Source: Paulinella micropora (taxonomy: Eukaryota > Cercozoa > Imbricatea > Euglyphida). From it: a stretch of DNA of 56,693 nucleotides. Below are positions 10,017 through 26,635 of this stretch, in pieces; the first letter of the stretch is position 1; each line of letters opens with the position of its first letter. The stretch covers positions 409,146 to 465,838 of the forward strand of contig BJOX01000300.1 of NCBI GenBank assembly GCA_009731375.1. Reading direction: 5' to 3'. A program made the translations under genes and the position numbers. Under the pieces are notes generated by a model. The model saw nothing but the letters and a program-made list of their open reading frames with translations, was not told the DNA's origin and did not search any database.

Positions 10017-10040
10017 GATTATTATTATTATTATTATTAT

Positions 10041-10126
<86 letters not shown>
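9814..10126. repeat. (ATT)n / (CTA)n microsatellite block
   Basis: Alternating blocks of ATT, ACT and GTT units totalling over 300 bp. The long Leu-, Tyr- or Ile-only frames across it are not genes. Confidence 0.97.
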
Positions 10127-10409
10127 GGGAGTACATAGGCCATCGGTCCTTTCCATGGGCTGATTGGTATAAAGCTCCTAGAGTAATGTTCTATGCCGTC
10201 ACTTCCTTTATTCCACCGATTGGNNNNNNNNNNNNNNNNNNNNNNNNNNNNNNNNNNNNNNNNNNNNNNNNNNNNNNNNNNNNNNNNNNNNNNNNNNNNN
10301 NNNNNNNNNNNNNNNNNNNNNNNNNGGGGGGTGGAGGACCTCGAACAAGGGTATTAGAGGCTTATGTCCGTTGAGGATATGCCATTAGCTGCATCAGTAC
10401 GCCTCAGAT
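10127..10409 (+). mobile_element. SINE3 copy with internal gap
   Basis: Starts AGGGAGTACATAGGCCATCG after (ATT)n and ends in the GCTGCATCAGTACGCCTCAGA tail before (ATT)n. Bases 10224-10325 are N. It gives the only view of both ends of this family. The same 5' start recurs at 10505. Confidence 0.65.
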
Positions 10410-10410
10410 A

Positions 10411-10504
<94 letters not shown>

Positions 10505-10505
<1 letters not shown>

Positions 10506-10531
10506 GGGAGTACATAGGCCATCGGTCCTTT
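10505..10531 (+). mobile_element. SINE3 5' end fragment before a gap
   Basis: Identical to the first 27 bases of the copy at 10127, then N (10532-10596). Confidence 0.6.
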
Positions 10532-10596
10532 NNNNNNNNNNNNNNNNNNNNNNNNNNNNNNNNNNNNNNNNNNNNNNNNNNNNNNNNNNNNNNNNN

Positions 10597-10686
10597 AGCT
10601 TATCGTCAATTCTTCGTACTCCCCTCACGGGTGAGACGATGGAGGCGCATGTGCAGAAATGCATCAGCCATTGACAGAGAAGCACT
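10597..10686 (+). mobile_element. SINE1 3' end fragment
   Basis: Runs from AGCTTATCGTCAATTCTTCG to GAGAAGCACT, then (ATT)n. The 5' part lies in the gap at 10532-10596. Confidence 0.8.
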
Positions 10687-10807
10687 ATTATTATTATTAT
10701 CATTATTATTATCATTATTATTATTATTATTATTATCATCATTATTATGATAAGAATAATAATGATAATAATAATAATAATAATTATTATTATTATTATT
10801 GTTATTG

Positions 10808-10886
<79 letters not shown>

Positions 10887-11025
10887 CATTATCATCATCA
10901 TTATTATTATTATTATTATTATTATTAGTATTAGTATTAGTATTAGTATTATTATTATTATTATTATTATTATCAATTTTATTATTATTACTATTACTAT
11001 TATTATTGTTATTATTATTATTATT
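10687..11025. repeat. (ATT)n microsatellite with ATC, AGT and GTT variants
   Basis: About 340 bp of ATT-type units, the upstream flank of the next SINE1 copy. Confidence 0.95.
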
Positions 11026-11293
11026 GACACCGTGATAGCCCAGTGGTCAAGTTCTACCATCTGAGCCCTGTCGCCAGTTCGATTCCCGTCGGTGCCACCA
11101 GTATTTTCATTGAACATACCGGTCTATTTCTGGACCAGTATTTTCATTGAACATACCGGCCCGTCTGGAAGTGTTGGAACTGCCCTTGCGGGGGTGTCAT
11201 TAGAGCTTATCGTCAATTCTTCGTACTCCCCTCACGGGTGAGACGATGGAGGCGCATGTGCAGAAATGCATCAGCCATTGACAGAGAAGCACT
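11026..11293 (+). mobile_element. SINE1 copy 5, complete, 268 bp
   Basis: The best reference copy. The tRNA-like head is 11026-11100 with box A TAGCCCAGTGG, box B GTTCGATTCC and a terminal ACCA. Two ~40-bp units follow at 11098-11170, then GGAACTGCCCTTGCGGGGG and the tail GATGGAGGCGCATG...CAGCCATTGACAGAG. (ATT)n is on both sides, and no flanking target duplication is visible because both flanks are the same microsatellite. Confidence 0.88.
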
Positions 11294-11301
11294 ATTATTA
11301 C

Positions 11302-11346
<45 letters not shown>

Positions 11347-11364
11347 TACTACTACTACTACTAC

Positions 11365-11397
<33 letters not shown>

Positions 11398-11458
11398 CAT
11401 TATTATTATCATTATTATTATCATTATCATCATCATCATCATCATTATTATTATTATA

Positions 11459-11517
<59 letters not shown>

Positions 11518-11518
11518 G
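11294..11518. repeat. (ATT)n / (CTA)n / (ATC)n microsatellite
   Basis: Separates two tandemly arranged SINE1 copies in the same orientation. Confidence 0.95.
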
Positions 11519-11729
11519 GACACCGTGATAGCCCAGTGGTCAAGTTCTACCATCTGGGCCCTGTCGCCAGTTCGATTCCCGTCGGNNNNNNNNNNNNNNN
11601 NNNNNNNNNNNNNNNNNNNNNNNNNNNNNNNNNNNNNNNNNNNNTATCGTCAATTGTTCGTACTCTCCTCACGGGTGAGACGATGGAGGCGCATGTGCAG
11701 ATTTGCATCAGCCATTGACAGAGAAGCAC

Positions 11730-11730
<1 letters not shown>
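11519..11730 (+). mobile_element. SINE1 copy 6, with 59-N gap
   Basis: Head and tail are present; 11586-11644 is N. It lies at the LINE-1b poly-Asn linker, at the same ORF2 position as copy 3 in LINE-1a. Confidence 0.8.
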
Positions 11731-11760
<30 letters not shown>

Positions 11761-12652
11761 GCAGTGGTTGTTATCAATTGCTTCTATTATTTGTTTTATG
11801 ATTTTATCTTTGTGTTGTTCATATCTATGGTTAGTTAGGCGTTTTTGTTTGCTCAGGCGCTCGCGCGGGGTGTGCGTATGCAAGACAGTGTTTTTCGGTA
11901 AATGATGCGAGAGGTTCAGGGAATTGTGGCTGTAGTTGCTGCTGTTTGTATGTTAGTAATGATTATGTTTAGGAGGGTTGCAGTGTCTGCACGGTGAGGA
12001 TCATTGATCCTCACCGTGCAGACACTGCAACCCTCCTAAACATAATCTGGTAGGTGTGTTTATCGTCGAGCGTAAGTTATCCTCGATCATGAACTTATAA
12101 AACTCATGCGGTGGCGTAATATCGAGGAGATTATAGTTAATGTCACCTACTATTGTGATTGTGTGTGGGTGTTTTGTTGAGTACATGGTTCATTGTGTCA
12201 TGCAGGCAGGTGATGAACTTGGTGTCAGGTTTAGGTCGCCTGTACAAGCTGATTATAGTATGGATTGGTTTGTTTTTGTACTTGTCAGCATGTAGTTGCC
12301 TGACACATGTATGCGTATTAAAAGTTTAGTGATAAGAAGGTAGCATGTATGTTGGGTTTATAACAAACAGAGACATCTACGCATGGTAGGCAAGGTAGGC
12401 TGGTATAGGGTAAAGGTTATTATTAGTATCCTGCTCGAGGAAATTATCTGTGAGAGTAATTATATCAGGTTCAATGTTGCTTTCATCATGTAGAGTCTCT
12501 AAGTGTGCCAGCAGATATTGATGTTTGTGTGGAAGGGAGAGGATATTGGTATGGTATAATGTGAAAGAATAGGTAAAGAGGGAGTTAGTATGTGGGGGAG
12601 GGAGGAGGTCTTCATGGGTAAGCTCTGCTGCGAGTGGTTGGGGCTTACTCAT
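11761..12652 (-). pseudogene. LINE-1b ORF2, APE-type endonuclease domain (broken)
   Basis: The minus-strand ORF2 start codon is at 12650-12652. The first 90 residues (12377-12652) contain NILSLPHKHQYLLAHLETL and PDIITLTDNFLE, the N-terminal strand and metal-binding Glu region of an APE-like endonuclease. Then come GDINYNLLD (the GDFN-type motif) and NLRSTINTPTR. After the inverted duplication at 11961-12047, the homologue of the LINE-1a endonuclease end continues to the linker at 11761. Stops and frame changes near 12376 and 12186, plus the duplication, inactivate it. The RT part is absent; the element is replaced by SINE1 copies on the left. Confidence 0.85.
11961..12047. repeat. Perfect 43-bp inverted repeat with 1-nt spacer
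   Basis: Left arm 11961-12003 and right arm 12005-12047 are exact reverse complements. The right arm fits the LINE endonuclease reading frame; the left arm is the extra, inverted copy. Confidence 0.97.
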
Positions 12653-12985
12653 TAGAACGATTCAGATGGGTCAGTCCAGTTAACTGGGGCCTGGGGCGGT
12701 TCGAACGCGTACTCAGTTTGTTGAATAGGCTCTGCAGTGACGGCTGTCTGCGCATTCGTTGCAGGTGCCACGCTTGCATGCGTGGTAGTGTCCTCGTTTG
12801 CGCTGGTTGTCCTGTCCGTGGTAGTGTCCAAATGCTTGCTCTTCCCTTCCTCTTCCTGCTTTGATTTAGAAACCTGTCAGATGGCTATTAATAGTTGGGT
12901 TAGCAATGATATGAATGTGACCTTATTGGTTCTCTTTCCCCAAAAGTTGTTGGGCTTTTGCAAAGCGCGAGGCTGGGGCGTTGGA
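12652..12985 (-). pseudogene. LINE-1b ORF1 3' end, overlapping ORF2 start
   Basis: The minus frame ending VNWTDPSESF and TAA at 12652-12654 shares one base with the ORF2 ATG (TAATG). The region is Thr/Ala/Glu-rich and low in complexity. An in-frame TGA near 12877 separates it from a further stretch (GKRTNKVTFISLLTQLL), which is probably the same ORF. The ORF1 function (RNA binding) is inferred from position only; no RRM or zinc knuckle is visible because the upstream part is missing. Confidence 0.55.
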
Positions 12986-13217
12986 GTATAGCATGCGCGG
13001 AAACGTGCCGAGAAGGGCACTGCCAACAGTTGGCATTTTTTTTCTTTTTTTTTTTTTTTTTTTTTTGGGGGGGGGGGGGGGGACGGGGTCCCANNNNNNN
13101 NNNTTTTTTTTTTTTTTGGGAGGGGGGGGGTGGACAGAGTCCACAAGGGTTGGTGGGAGTTGCCCATCGCTAACCTGCTTTACGCGTGACAGTATTCTGA
13201 CGCTCCTCTCTTCTTAG
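12986..13217. other. Unresolved spacer with T and G homopolymers and a 10-N gap
   Basis: The gap at 13094-13103 is flanked on both sides by T runs next to G runs, so the assembly here is doubtful. Bases 13168-13217 could be 5' UTR or an intron end of G1 (CTCTCTTCTTAG before GGCTGTGATG). Confidence 0.5.
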
Positions 13218-13224
13218 GGCTGTG

Positions 13225-20069
<6,845 letters not shown>

Positions 20070-21344
20070 ATTCGGACACGGAGCAGCTGCTATATGGAAA
20101 AGTCACGCAAAAAAAATCTTCGTAGGGAGCTTCTTAGGGATGTGATTTGACTCACACTACTTGTCTGTTGCGAAATTATCGGAACTCCAGTCACTCGGAA
20201 AGCAGAGCTACAACGTATATCAACGAATTCCAAATGATCGAGCTGAGGACCCTCTTTGAAGGCGATATCCCCACCTTTCTGCCTTGCATGCAGTCACAGC
20301 AGTAGAAGAGAAGATAATGTCCTCACGAGTTGAACATGACTTATACCAATCTCAAAAGCGAACCACCAACAGGGCGATCACGCAACGACATAGGAAAGGT
20401 GTCGTCTTTGCTTTCCTCTGCCAAAAACTAGGAGACATCGTATGCTTCATTTTTGTTGTTTACTACTGAGGCCTTTAGTTCTGCTCGTGCGCAATCAACC
20501 ATGAATTCGTTGCCACCAGAATTGCGGACTTGCCACGTGTTGTCCTTGGCAGTGATTGCGAACTTGCATTCCTGGTTTGGATGGGTGCGCTCCAGCTCAT
20601 TACCAACTGTATTCGTATGTTCCACAGAGGTCGTTGAGGAGGACCATTGCTTCTCTTTGCAATCCACCACCACCTTCTTTTTCCTCTAAGCGGGTGAGTA
20701 TCACATAAGTGGTGTGGGAAAGCAAGATAACTTGGCGTAGACACCAGAGCGAATCACAGCCTGACTGGCTTTGTGCTTCTGCTTGTATTTCATTGCATCC
20801 AACTTCTTGATTAGGTTCTTATGTTTGGATTTGATTCAAAGCAACTTGACGATCTGTAATATAATCTCATCTGCAATGTCCGAAACTTGCCACTCGTAGG
20901 ATTGAGTGGGAAGATGAAGTGTGAGAAGGAAAGTTAAAAGAAAAGGTTGCTCCAAAGATGTAATTCCGACCGATATACTTACAGTGAGCTCAGCTGACAA
21001 GTACAGTGACGGTCCGCTTCGGCACCTTGACGCCACCCCAAAACCATACACTAGAAAAAAGAAAAGCTTTATTATCAATGATATAAGTAAGCGTAATCAA
21101 TATTTATCACATGTCATGATCATGATTCTAAGTTTTTTTTGTTTTTTTCTTTTACGCTTCCCACTCATTCCTGCTAGTGGCAAGTCAATTATTTTCTTAT
21201 TATTAATATTAATAAAAATGTTTGCATAAAGAAGTAGTATGATCAATGAATCTGGTCGGCCCATGTCAATTCGGCCACAAACCGCCACTGTGACAATGAA
21301 TCTAATTTATTCACGCCGTGCAACACCGTTCAGCCTCCGTATGC
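20070..21344. other. Largely unassigned region downstream of G1
   Basis: A minus frame at 20428-20673 (81 codons, with FAITAKDNTWQVRNSGGNEF) has a Cys and aromatic pattern, but I cannot place it in a family. Other frames are short. G1 3' UTR may occupy the first few hundred bases. No repeat with a second copy in the window was found. Confidence 0.4.
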
Positions 21345-21632
21345 ATATATATTGCTGTTGACATTCAAGACAACAAAAAAAATTGATTTTTCTGTTTTGG
21401 TTGGAATTTCAGTTTTGGTTGGAATTTTGATTTTGGGTGAAAATTTGAATTTTTCAAATTAACGGCTATATTCGTCCGCAAAATATCGTAAATTTTCGCG
21501 AAATGTTACCGTTAAATTTGAAAATTTGAATTTTTGTCAGAAAAATGAAAAACTGTCACAAAAATGAAAATCTGACACAAAAACTCAAAACTAATTTTTT
21601 GTGTTGTCTTGAATGTCAACAGCAATATATGT
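21345..21632. mobile_element. MITE-like foldback element with ~40-bp terminal inverted repeats
   Basis: The left end has TTGCTGTTGACATTCAAGAC then AACA and an A run. The right end carries the reverse complement (GTTGTCTTGAATGTCAACAG then CAA). The AT-rich interior also folds back on itself (AATTTTTCAAATTAACG against CGTTAAATTTGAAAATT). No ORF. The ends lie in TATATA, compatible with a TA target but not proof. The copia element C starts 12 bp further right. Confidence 0.65.
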
Positions 21633-21643
21633 CTGTATATATA

Positions 21644-21856
21644 TGTTGGAACTATAATCTTAAGTAATAGTTCAGGACCGGCTGTATTAGAGTAACAGTA
21701 TCGGTAGAGCCATTACTCACGATCCGGCCAGTCAAAATACGCTGCGTCTTGTTCGCGCCTTTTCTTATTAAAGCTGTCACGGTAATACTGCTTGTAGTGT
21801 AGCGTTGCTATCACATGATAGGTCATTATATTAATAATAGTTGTCACGCTCTAATA
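21644..21856 (+). repeat. 5' LTR of copia element C
   Basis: Starts TGTTGGAACT and contains TTCTTATTAAAGCTGT as in the 3' LTR at 42695. It ends CTAATA just before GGTTATCCAGCCTTG, which matches the start of the leader in B on the other strand. The canonical terminal CA has mutated. Confidence 0.85.
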
Positions 21857-22231
21857 GGTTATCCAGCCTTGATTAGCGAACCGAGGCTCTGCGTTAGCAG
21901 CTTTAATCAGTTACAAAGTCTGAAAGGAGAGGCATTAGGCCTTCTTCAGATAAGTGCGAGGATCGACGTGCAGTAGGCAGTCGACAACATTTCGTGGGTT
22001 GGCTGATTCAGAAGGCCCACTGACCCACCTCAAACATATCTTGTGGCTAGACGGAGTAGCACAGACACACCAAACTGCTTCATCCCTAACCGTTGAATAA
22101 TTTCCCCATTTCTACTTAACCGAGTTTAACTCCTGTCTTCCGCATCTTGGTCCAACAACCCGGCGTGGCTAACTCCAATGTTCGGGACATCGTTAAGCAA
22201 AGAGTTTAAAGTGGACCCACCCGCACCATTC
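21857..22231 (+). mobile_element. Element C leader (primer-binding site and 5' UTR)
   Basis: Aligns over its whole length with the reverse strand of the B leader (41900-42256), including GGAGAGGCATTAGGCCTTC and the conserved GATTAGCGAAC. The bases right after the LTR (GGTTATCCAGCCTTG; GTTTATCGAGCCTTG in B; GGTTATAGAGCCTTG in A) are the presumed primer-binding site. The tRNA or tRNA fragment used is not identified. Confidence 0.75.
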
Positions 22232-22894
22232 TGTTGATAGTAGACTACTATTATTAATACAATAATCTATGATCGCTACTACACTCTCGATGCAGACTAC
22301 AACTCTAATAAGCCTTGAAAGTGCGCCAACAGACGTAACTCGACTGGCCGGATTACAAGTAATGGCTCTAACAACACCGTTACCCGATACGGACGGTCCG
22401 TAACTATTAATTAATTATTAGTTCCAACAATCCCCCTGGAACAAGGTAAATTAATATTAAGTTACTGCCGTTCCTAATTAAGTTACGTCACTATTACTGT
22501 TTTGTGAAACAATGGAAAACACAAACTCAAAACATATCCTCTTACCCTCACTCTCTCCGAGAAGTATTGTTGGGGTTGGCTACCCTCTTATCCACAGCGA
22601 GTACGCATCAATTAGAGTACGTACAAGGCAGCGGGCCTGTGGTATATTCGCGCCTACCCAACGAGAAGAAGATTAACACTCTACTCTCCCTATCTCGCAG
22701 ATGAGTAAGAGAAATGTGAAAACTACATACATATATACCATACAATAATACATAGATATGATGATGACCGTCAAAGGAGCGACACCATCAATGTGTAATA
22801 AAGATATGATAATATACATGTTTATATATGTGATAGATTCACACATATGACCATAACATAAAAAATAAAATTTGGAAGCGCTTCCCGTAGGGGG
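22232..22894 (-). mobile_element. Copia remnant D, left part: 3' LTR and 3' noncoding region
   Basis: LTR 22232-22429 (TGTTGGAAC...TCAACA on the minus strand) with the polypurine tract CCAGGGGGAT just upstream. The 3' noncoding region continues to 22894, where element A is inserted, and resumes at 31866. The flanking sequence on the left is the leader of C. Confidence 0.8.
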
Positions 22895-23086
22895 TGTGAG
22901 ACTAACTTAATAATCTGCCGTATACTTGCTGTGTGAGGGCCTACAGTAGATACTTTATTGAGAAAAGGGCGCCAAGGGACGGCCAGATTATAAACTAGGC
23001 CGGACATACGTAATGGCTCTAACGACACACATTACATATGCCGGCCCATACTGACTATCCGGTTAATTATATTAATAGCTCTAACA
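22895..23086 (-). repeat. 3' LTR of copia element A
   Basis: 192 bp, TGTTAGAGCT to AGTCTCACA on the minus strand. It contains a 35-bp segment (around CTACAGTAGATACTTTATTG) that the 5' LTR lacks. Confidence 0.85.
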
Positions 23087-24028
23087 CCCCCCCTGGATCA
23101 AAGTAAATTATTGAATTAACTGTAGGTCCCAATACATCTATTCTGTGAAAATTATAAAAACACAGACTTAAAACATAATAATATTACTCACTCTTACCCT
23201 CACTCTCTCCAAGAGGTTATGTCGATGGTGGCTACCCGGCTTGCTAGGGCAAGTATGCATCAACTAGATTACATACAGGGCAGCTCCCCCTAGTCAAGCT
23301 AGGCCTGGTCGACGAGAAGAGGATTAGGTCCTACGCACCCCCTATCCTATGTTGAGTAACATTATGTATGTAACGCAAGTACGGTATGGTCATAATACAC
23401 ATATGATATTGATATATATATGATCGCGCAAGTAACCATAATATGTAAAAATAAGACATATGATAATGTATCCATCTTTACTGATCTATCAAAAGGTACG
23501 ATCAACTTGAACTATATGTTACTTATCTATCCGGTAGCATGAATTTATAAATTTGACAGCGCTTCCCGTAGAGGGGTATAAAAAGAACATAAAATAATAT
23601 AATATATATATGAACAAAGACACGATATCTGTAATTATCGGCCTGTCTGGTACATCCGGCTGGTCTGACGTACTTCCGTGTTGTTCCACACTCCCGTGTG
23701 GCACGTTCACCGACCAGCCGGACTCCATGTCGGCTTCTTATAGATTTTTATGTATATAAGTGTATAGAGATAGAAGTTGAAGCGAAGCGGGCAAAAGGGA
23801 CGAGGTCTACTGGCAATTAGTTATTTCAGGTTGAGAAACTGATAGGTAAATCAGTTTGACAACCTGAAATACTAATGTCTTTTCCGGCGCCAGAGCTCAT
23901 TGCTCATTCCATCATTCTGGGGCCGGTCACTCGCCACCGGGCCCAGTCCGTCGGCACTCGTCTATTCGTTCACCTGTAACTTGTGTGATATGCGAGAAAA
24001 TTATTGTATTACATGATGATAAGCCTTA
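23087..24028 (-). mobile_element. Element A 3' noncoding region with hairpin
   Basis: Over 900 bp between the pol stop and the polypurine tract, long for a copia element. It shares GCTTCCCGTAGAGG and GATATCTGTAATTATCGGCC with B, C and D. A hairpin with an 11-bp outer stem (23823-23833 with 23860-23870) and an 8-bp inner stem lies where B and D carry a different hairpin. Confidence 0.75.
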
Positions 24029-25204
24029 CTAATACGGGAATTGATCGGGTTTTATCCTGAATTTAGCGCAACTTTCCCTACTAAGCACAACGGAGATTTT
24101 TCCAGCCAGGTAATTGAATTTGTCTACCGTAAAATGTATTTTGGTGAATACATCTGCGATATTTTCCTCCGTAGGGACCCGGAATAGTTTGACCTTTCCT
24201 TCTCTCACGAGTTGCGCTAGAACTTGGTGGTATCGGACCTCTATGTGCTTGGTCCTAGCTTCCCCTAGTCCTCTCTCCGACAATATTATCGTTCCTTCGT
24301 TATCCTCGAAGAGAGGAGTAGGGCCTTCAAGATTTATCCCGATATCCCGTAAAGTTTGTTGTAATGCAAGAAGTTCTCTGACCGCCTCATTTGCTGAAAC
24401 AGTCTCGGACTCTAATGTAGATTGGGCTATCACGGATTGCAGTTTAGAAAACCACGACATTGGTGTCCCGTTGAATAAGTAAACGTATCCGGATCTTGAT
24501 TTACGTGAGTTCTTATCCCCCGCAAAATCCGAGTCTACAAATCCGACTATCGGTTGTTCCGCAATAATTCTGTCTACATTGGCGAGAACTGGCACGCTGA
24601 ACATGTCCATTCCGGGCATTGTGGGTTTCCCAAGGATATCATCGATTGCGTTGGCCGCTGCGCAAGATTCCAGATTAGGTTTCCAAGATTCCGGAGTTTT
24701 AGGAACCGAGAAATTAGTTTCTAGAAGCTTTCGTAAATTTCGATCTCCTCTTCTGAAAAATAGCGCTCGCGGGGTTAGAAGCCACAAGAACATCCTGTGC
24801 ACCATAGCATAAGACATCTCCGCTTGGGACTTAGCTGCTATACTTAAAGGGCGTATGAGGAGTGGCCGGGTGTGGACAGCCAAAAAGATAAGCATCCCTA
24901 TCAGGCATCTAAGATCATAGCGTAATAGGCGATGGTCCTTCTTTAGGGGAGCGGGGTTATCAGAAGTGAATGACGTTTTGGCCGGTATCTCCTTCATATA
25001 ACCCAACTCCTCCAAGATCAACAACTCATACTTACGCTGATGCAGAGTATTCCCCTTTTCAATCTGGACGATCTGAATGTTTTTGAATTCGGTGGCTTTG
25101 CCTAGGTCCTTGCACCGGAAGCCTTTCTTTTCGAACAACTTCACCATCTTGGTGCGCCTTTCTTGTGACGCGGCGTGGCAGCCATCATCGACGTGAAAGG
25201 ACAC
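24029..25204 (-). pseudogene. Element A pol: end of RT and RNase H
   Basis: 391-residue frame. It starts at MSFHVDDG, the copia RT block with the catalytic Asp pair. Then come the connection (HTRPLLIRPLSIAAK) and RNase H with FVDSDFAGDKNSRKSRSGY, SWFSKLQSVIAQSTLESE (catalytic Glu) and EENIADVFTK, typical of Ty1/copia RNase H. The C-terminal stop is at 24029. The upstream frame is broken: 25224-25499 carries the earlier RT blocks. Confidence 0.92.
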
Positions 25205-25223
25205 CAGTTGGGTAGTTTGGGGG

Positions 25224-25499
25224 CTACTCCCATGCTTTACAACAGAGGCCCTGTCGCGTGAGGGGCTTGGATTTGTGTTCAGTAATGAGCTCCCCGGACA
25301 GTACGTCGTACCAAAGACGGCCTGCCTCCGGATGACCGTATAGGGCCTTCTTCAGAAGCCAGACATAGTCCGCAGTCTGAAACTCGGCTGGCGGTTTGAC
25401 ATATATGTCATATGGGAGATTCGCGTGCAGATAAGCGGTCGAGAAATCAATCAGCCATAAGTCTATTCCGAAAAAGGCTGCATAGGCTATCATGAGCAA
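25224..25499 (-). pseudogene. Element A pol: central RT fragment
   Basis: 91-residue frame with GIDLWLIDFSTAYLHANLPY (first catalytic Asp) and KKALYGHPEAGRLWYD, the copia RT fingerprint in its GHPEAGRLW variant. Frame breaks on both sides separate it from 24029-25204 and 25490-26455. Confidence 0.9.
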
Positions 25500-26455
25500 A
25501 ATGGTTCTGTGCTGGGCTGTGGGAGAGTGAGTCTTTCTGGATTGTACTGAGCGTAAGCTTTCAGGAGGTCCCCTCGTAGGGTTATCCGGGCTTTGTGGAA
25601 TTCATCCGCAGTACCTTGTTGTTTTACCGTATCTATCCATTTTATGGGAATGATTGGTGTGCCCGACATTTTCGCTTCGCTCACTTTTCGCCAAACAAAC
25701 GCTTTTAGTTCTTTGAGCTGTTCGAATTCCTTCTGTCTAGCTTGCTTACGGTCTTTTGGTTTTTGTACTACTGGGAATTCTGGGAATGTCTCACTCACGA
25801 GACAATACTCCGCCCGATTTTCCTCCCGGGCATATACCGCGACATGAGCTCTCGCCCTCTTTCCCGTGATAATGGTTTCACTCGAAATTTCCGCCTGTTC
25901 GTGTGATCTCCATCCCGGTTTATGTGCCGCTCTCTGCACCTCTACCCTCTCCCTCTCCCCCTCGACAAACGCAAATTCTGAGGTGACCTCAATCCCGGGA
26001 TCGTTAGTATTGAGGTCCGAATCAGAGTTTTGGTTGGTCGACAAGGGTGGTGGTGCAGTTGTGGCTTTTTGCTCGCGCGATTCGGGTATAGATTCTGACT
26101 GTTGCGGGGCTTTGCCATATTTGACGATTTCTGTGTCTACTATCTTATCCGTGACGCCGTCGTCAAACAAGACACTATGCGCGGGAAAGCGTTTAGATTT
26201 ACGGGTAACGGGAGCAGACGGGGCTGTTGCTGTCCCCCGCCGTATCGCCGTCTCCCATTTATCCCCGTAAATTAATCTAGCCCACTGCTCCCCAAAAGCC
26301 CTGGCCGGGATTTCCACATACGTTCCGGACAACCTCTGTCTTTCTTTGGGCTTACGCCCCCTTCTTGCTTTCTTTATCTCCCCCTGCTCGTCACTCGGCT
26401 GAGCAACTTTGGGACTCGGAGGCTCTAAGGGGGGCGGGCTCGTGCTCACGAACAC
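25490..26455 (-). pseudogene. Element A pol: integrase C-terminal region and RT start
   Basis: 321-residue frame. A Ser/Pro-rich, charged spacer leads to FPVVQKPKDRKQARQKEFEQL, the usual entry into copia RT, and IIPIKWIDTVKQQGTADEFH (the first RT strand, where most copia elements have KWVFKxK). The homologous part of B (36050-36650) is similar over its length, including ARAFGEQWARLIYGDKWE. In-frame readable text continues upstream to about 26640 with a stop. Confidence 0.8.
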
Positions 26456-26635
26456 CGGTCCCTCTTCTGCCTCGCTATCCTCGTCAGTTTGCGGAGTGTG
26501 GGGTGACTCCTCAGGGGGGGGGTTCCAGAGTGAGGGTCGGAGCGGGAGGGGGATTTCCTACCGGGGGACTTTCTCCCCCTGCCGGAATCTCTCATCCCGG
26601 GTCCTCCCCTGAAACGATTCCTTGATCTTCTGGGG

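Noticed and set aside
11026-11100. Functional tRNA gene
   Set aside because: The head has a weak T stem, a mismatched acceptor stem and no clear anticodon arm, and is part of a repeated element with a body and tail.
9814-11556. Long frames of only Leu, Ile, Tyr, Asn or Ser
   Set aside because: They are translations of (ATT)n, (CTA)n and similar repeats, often running through N; no gene signal.
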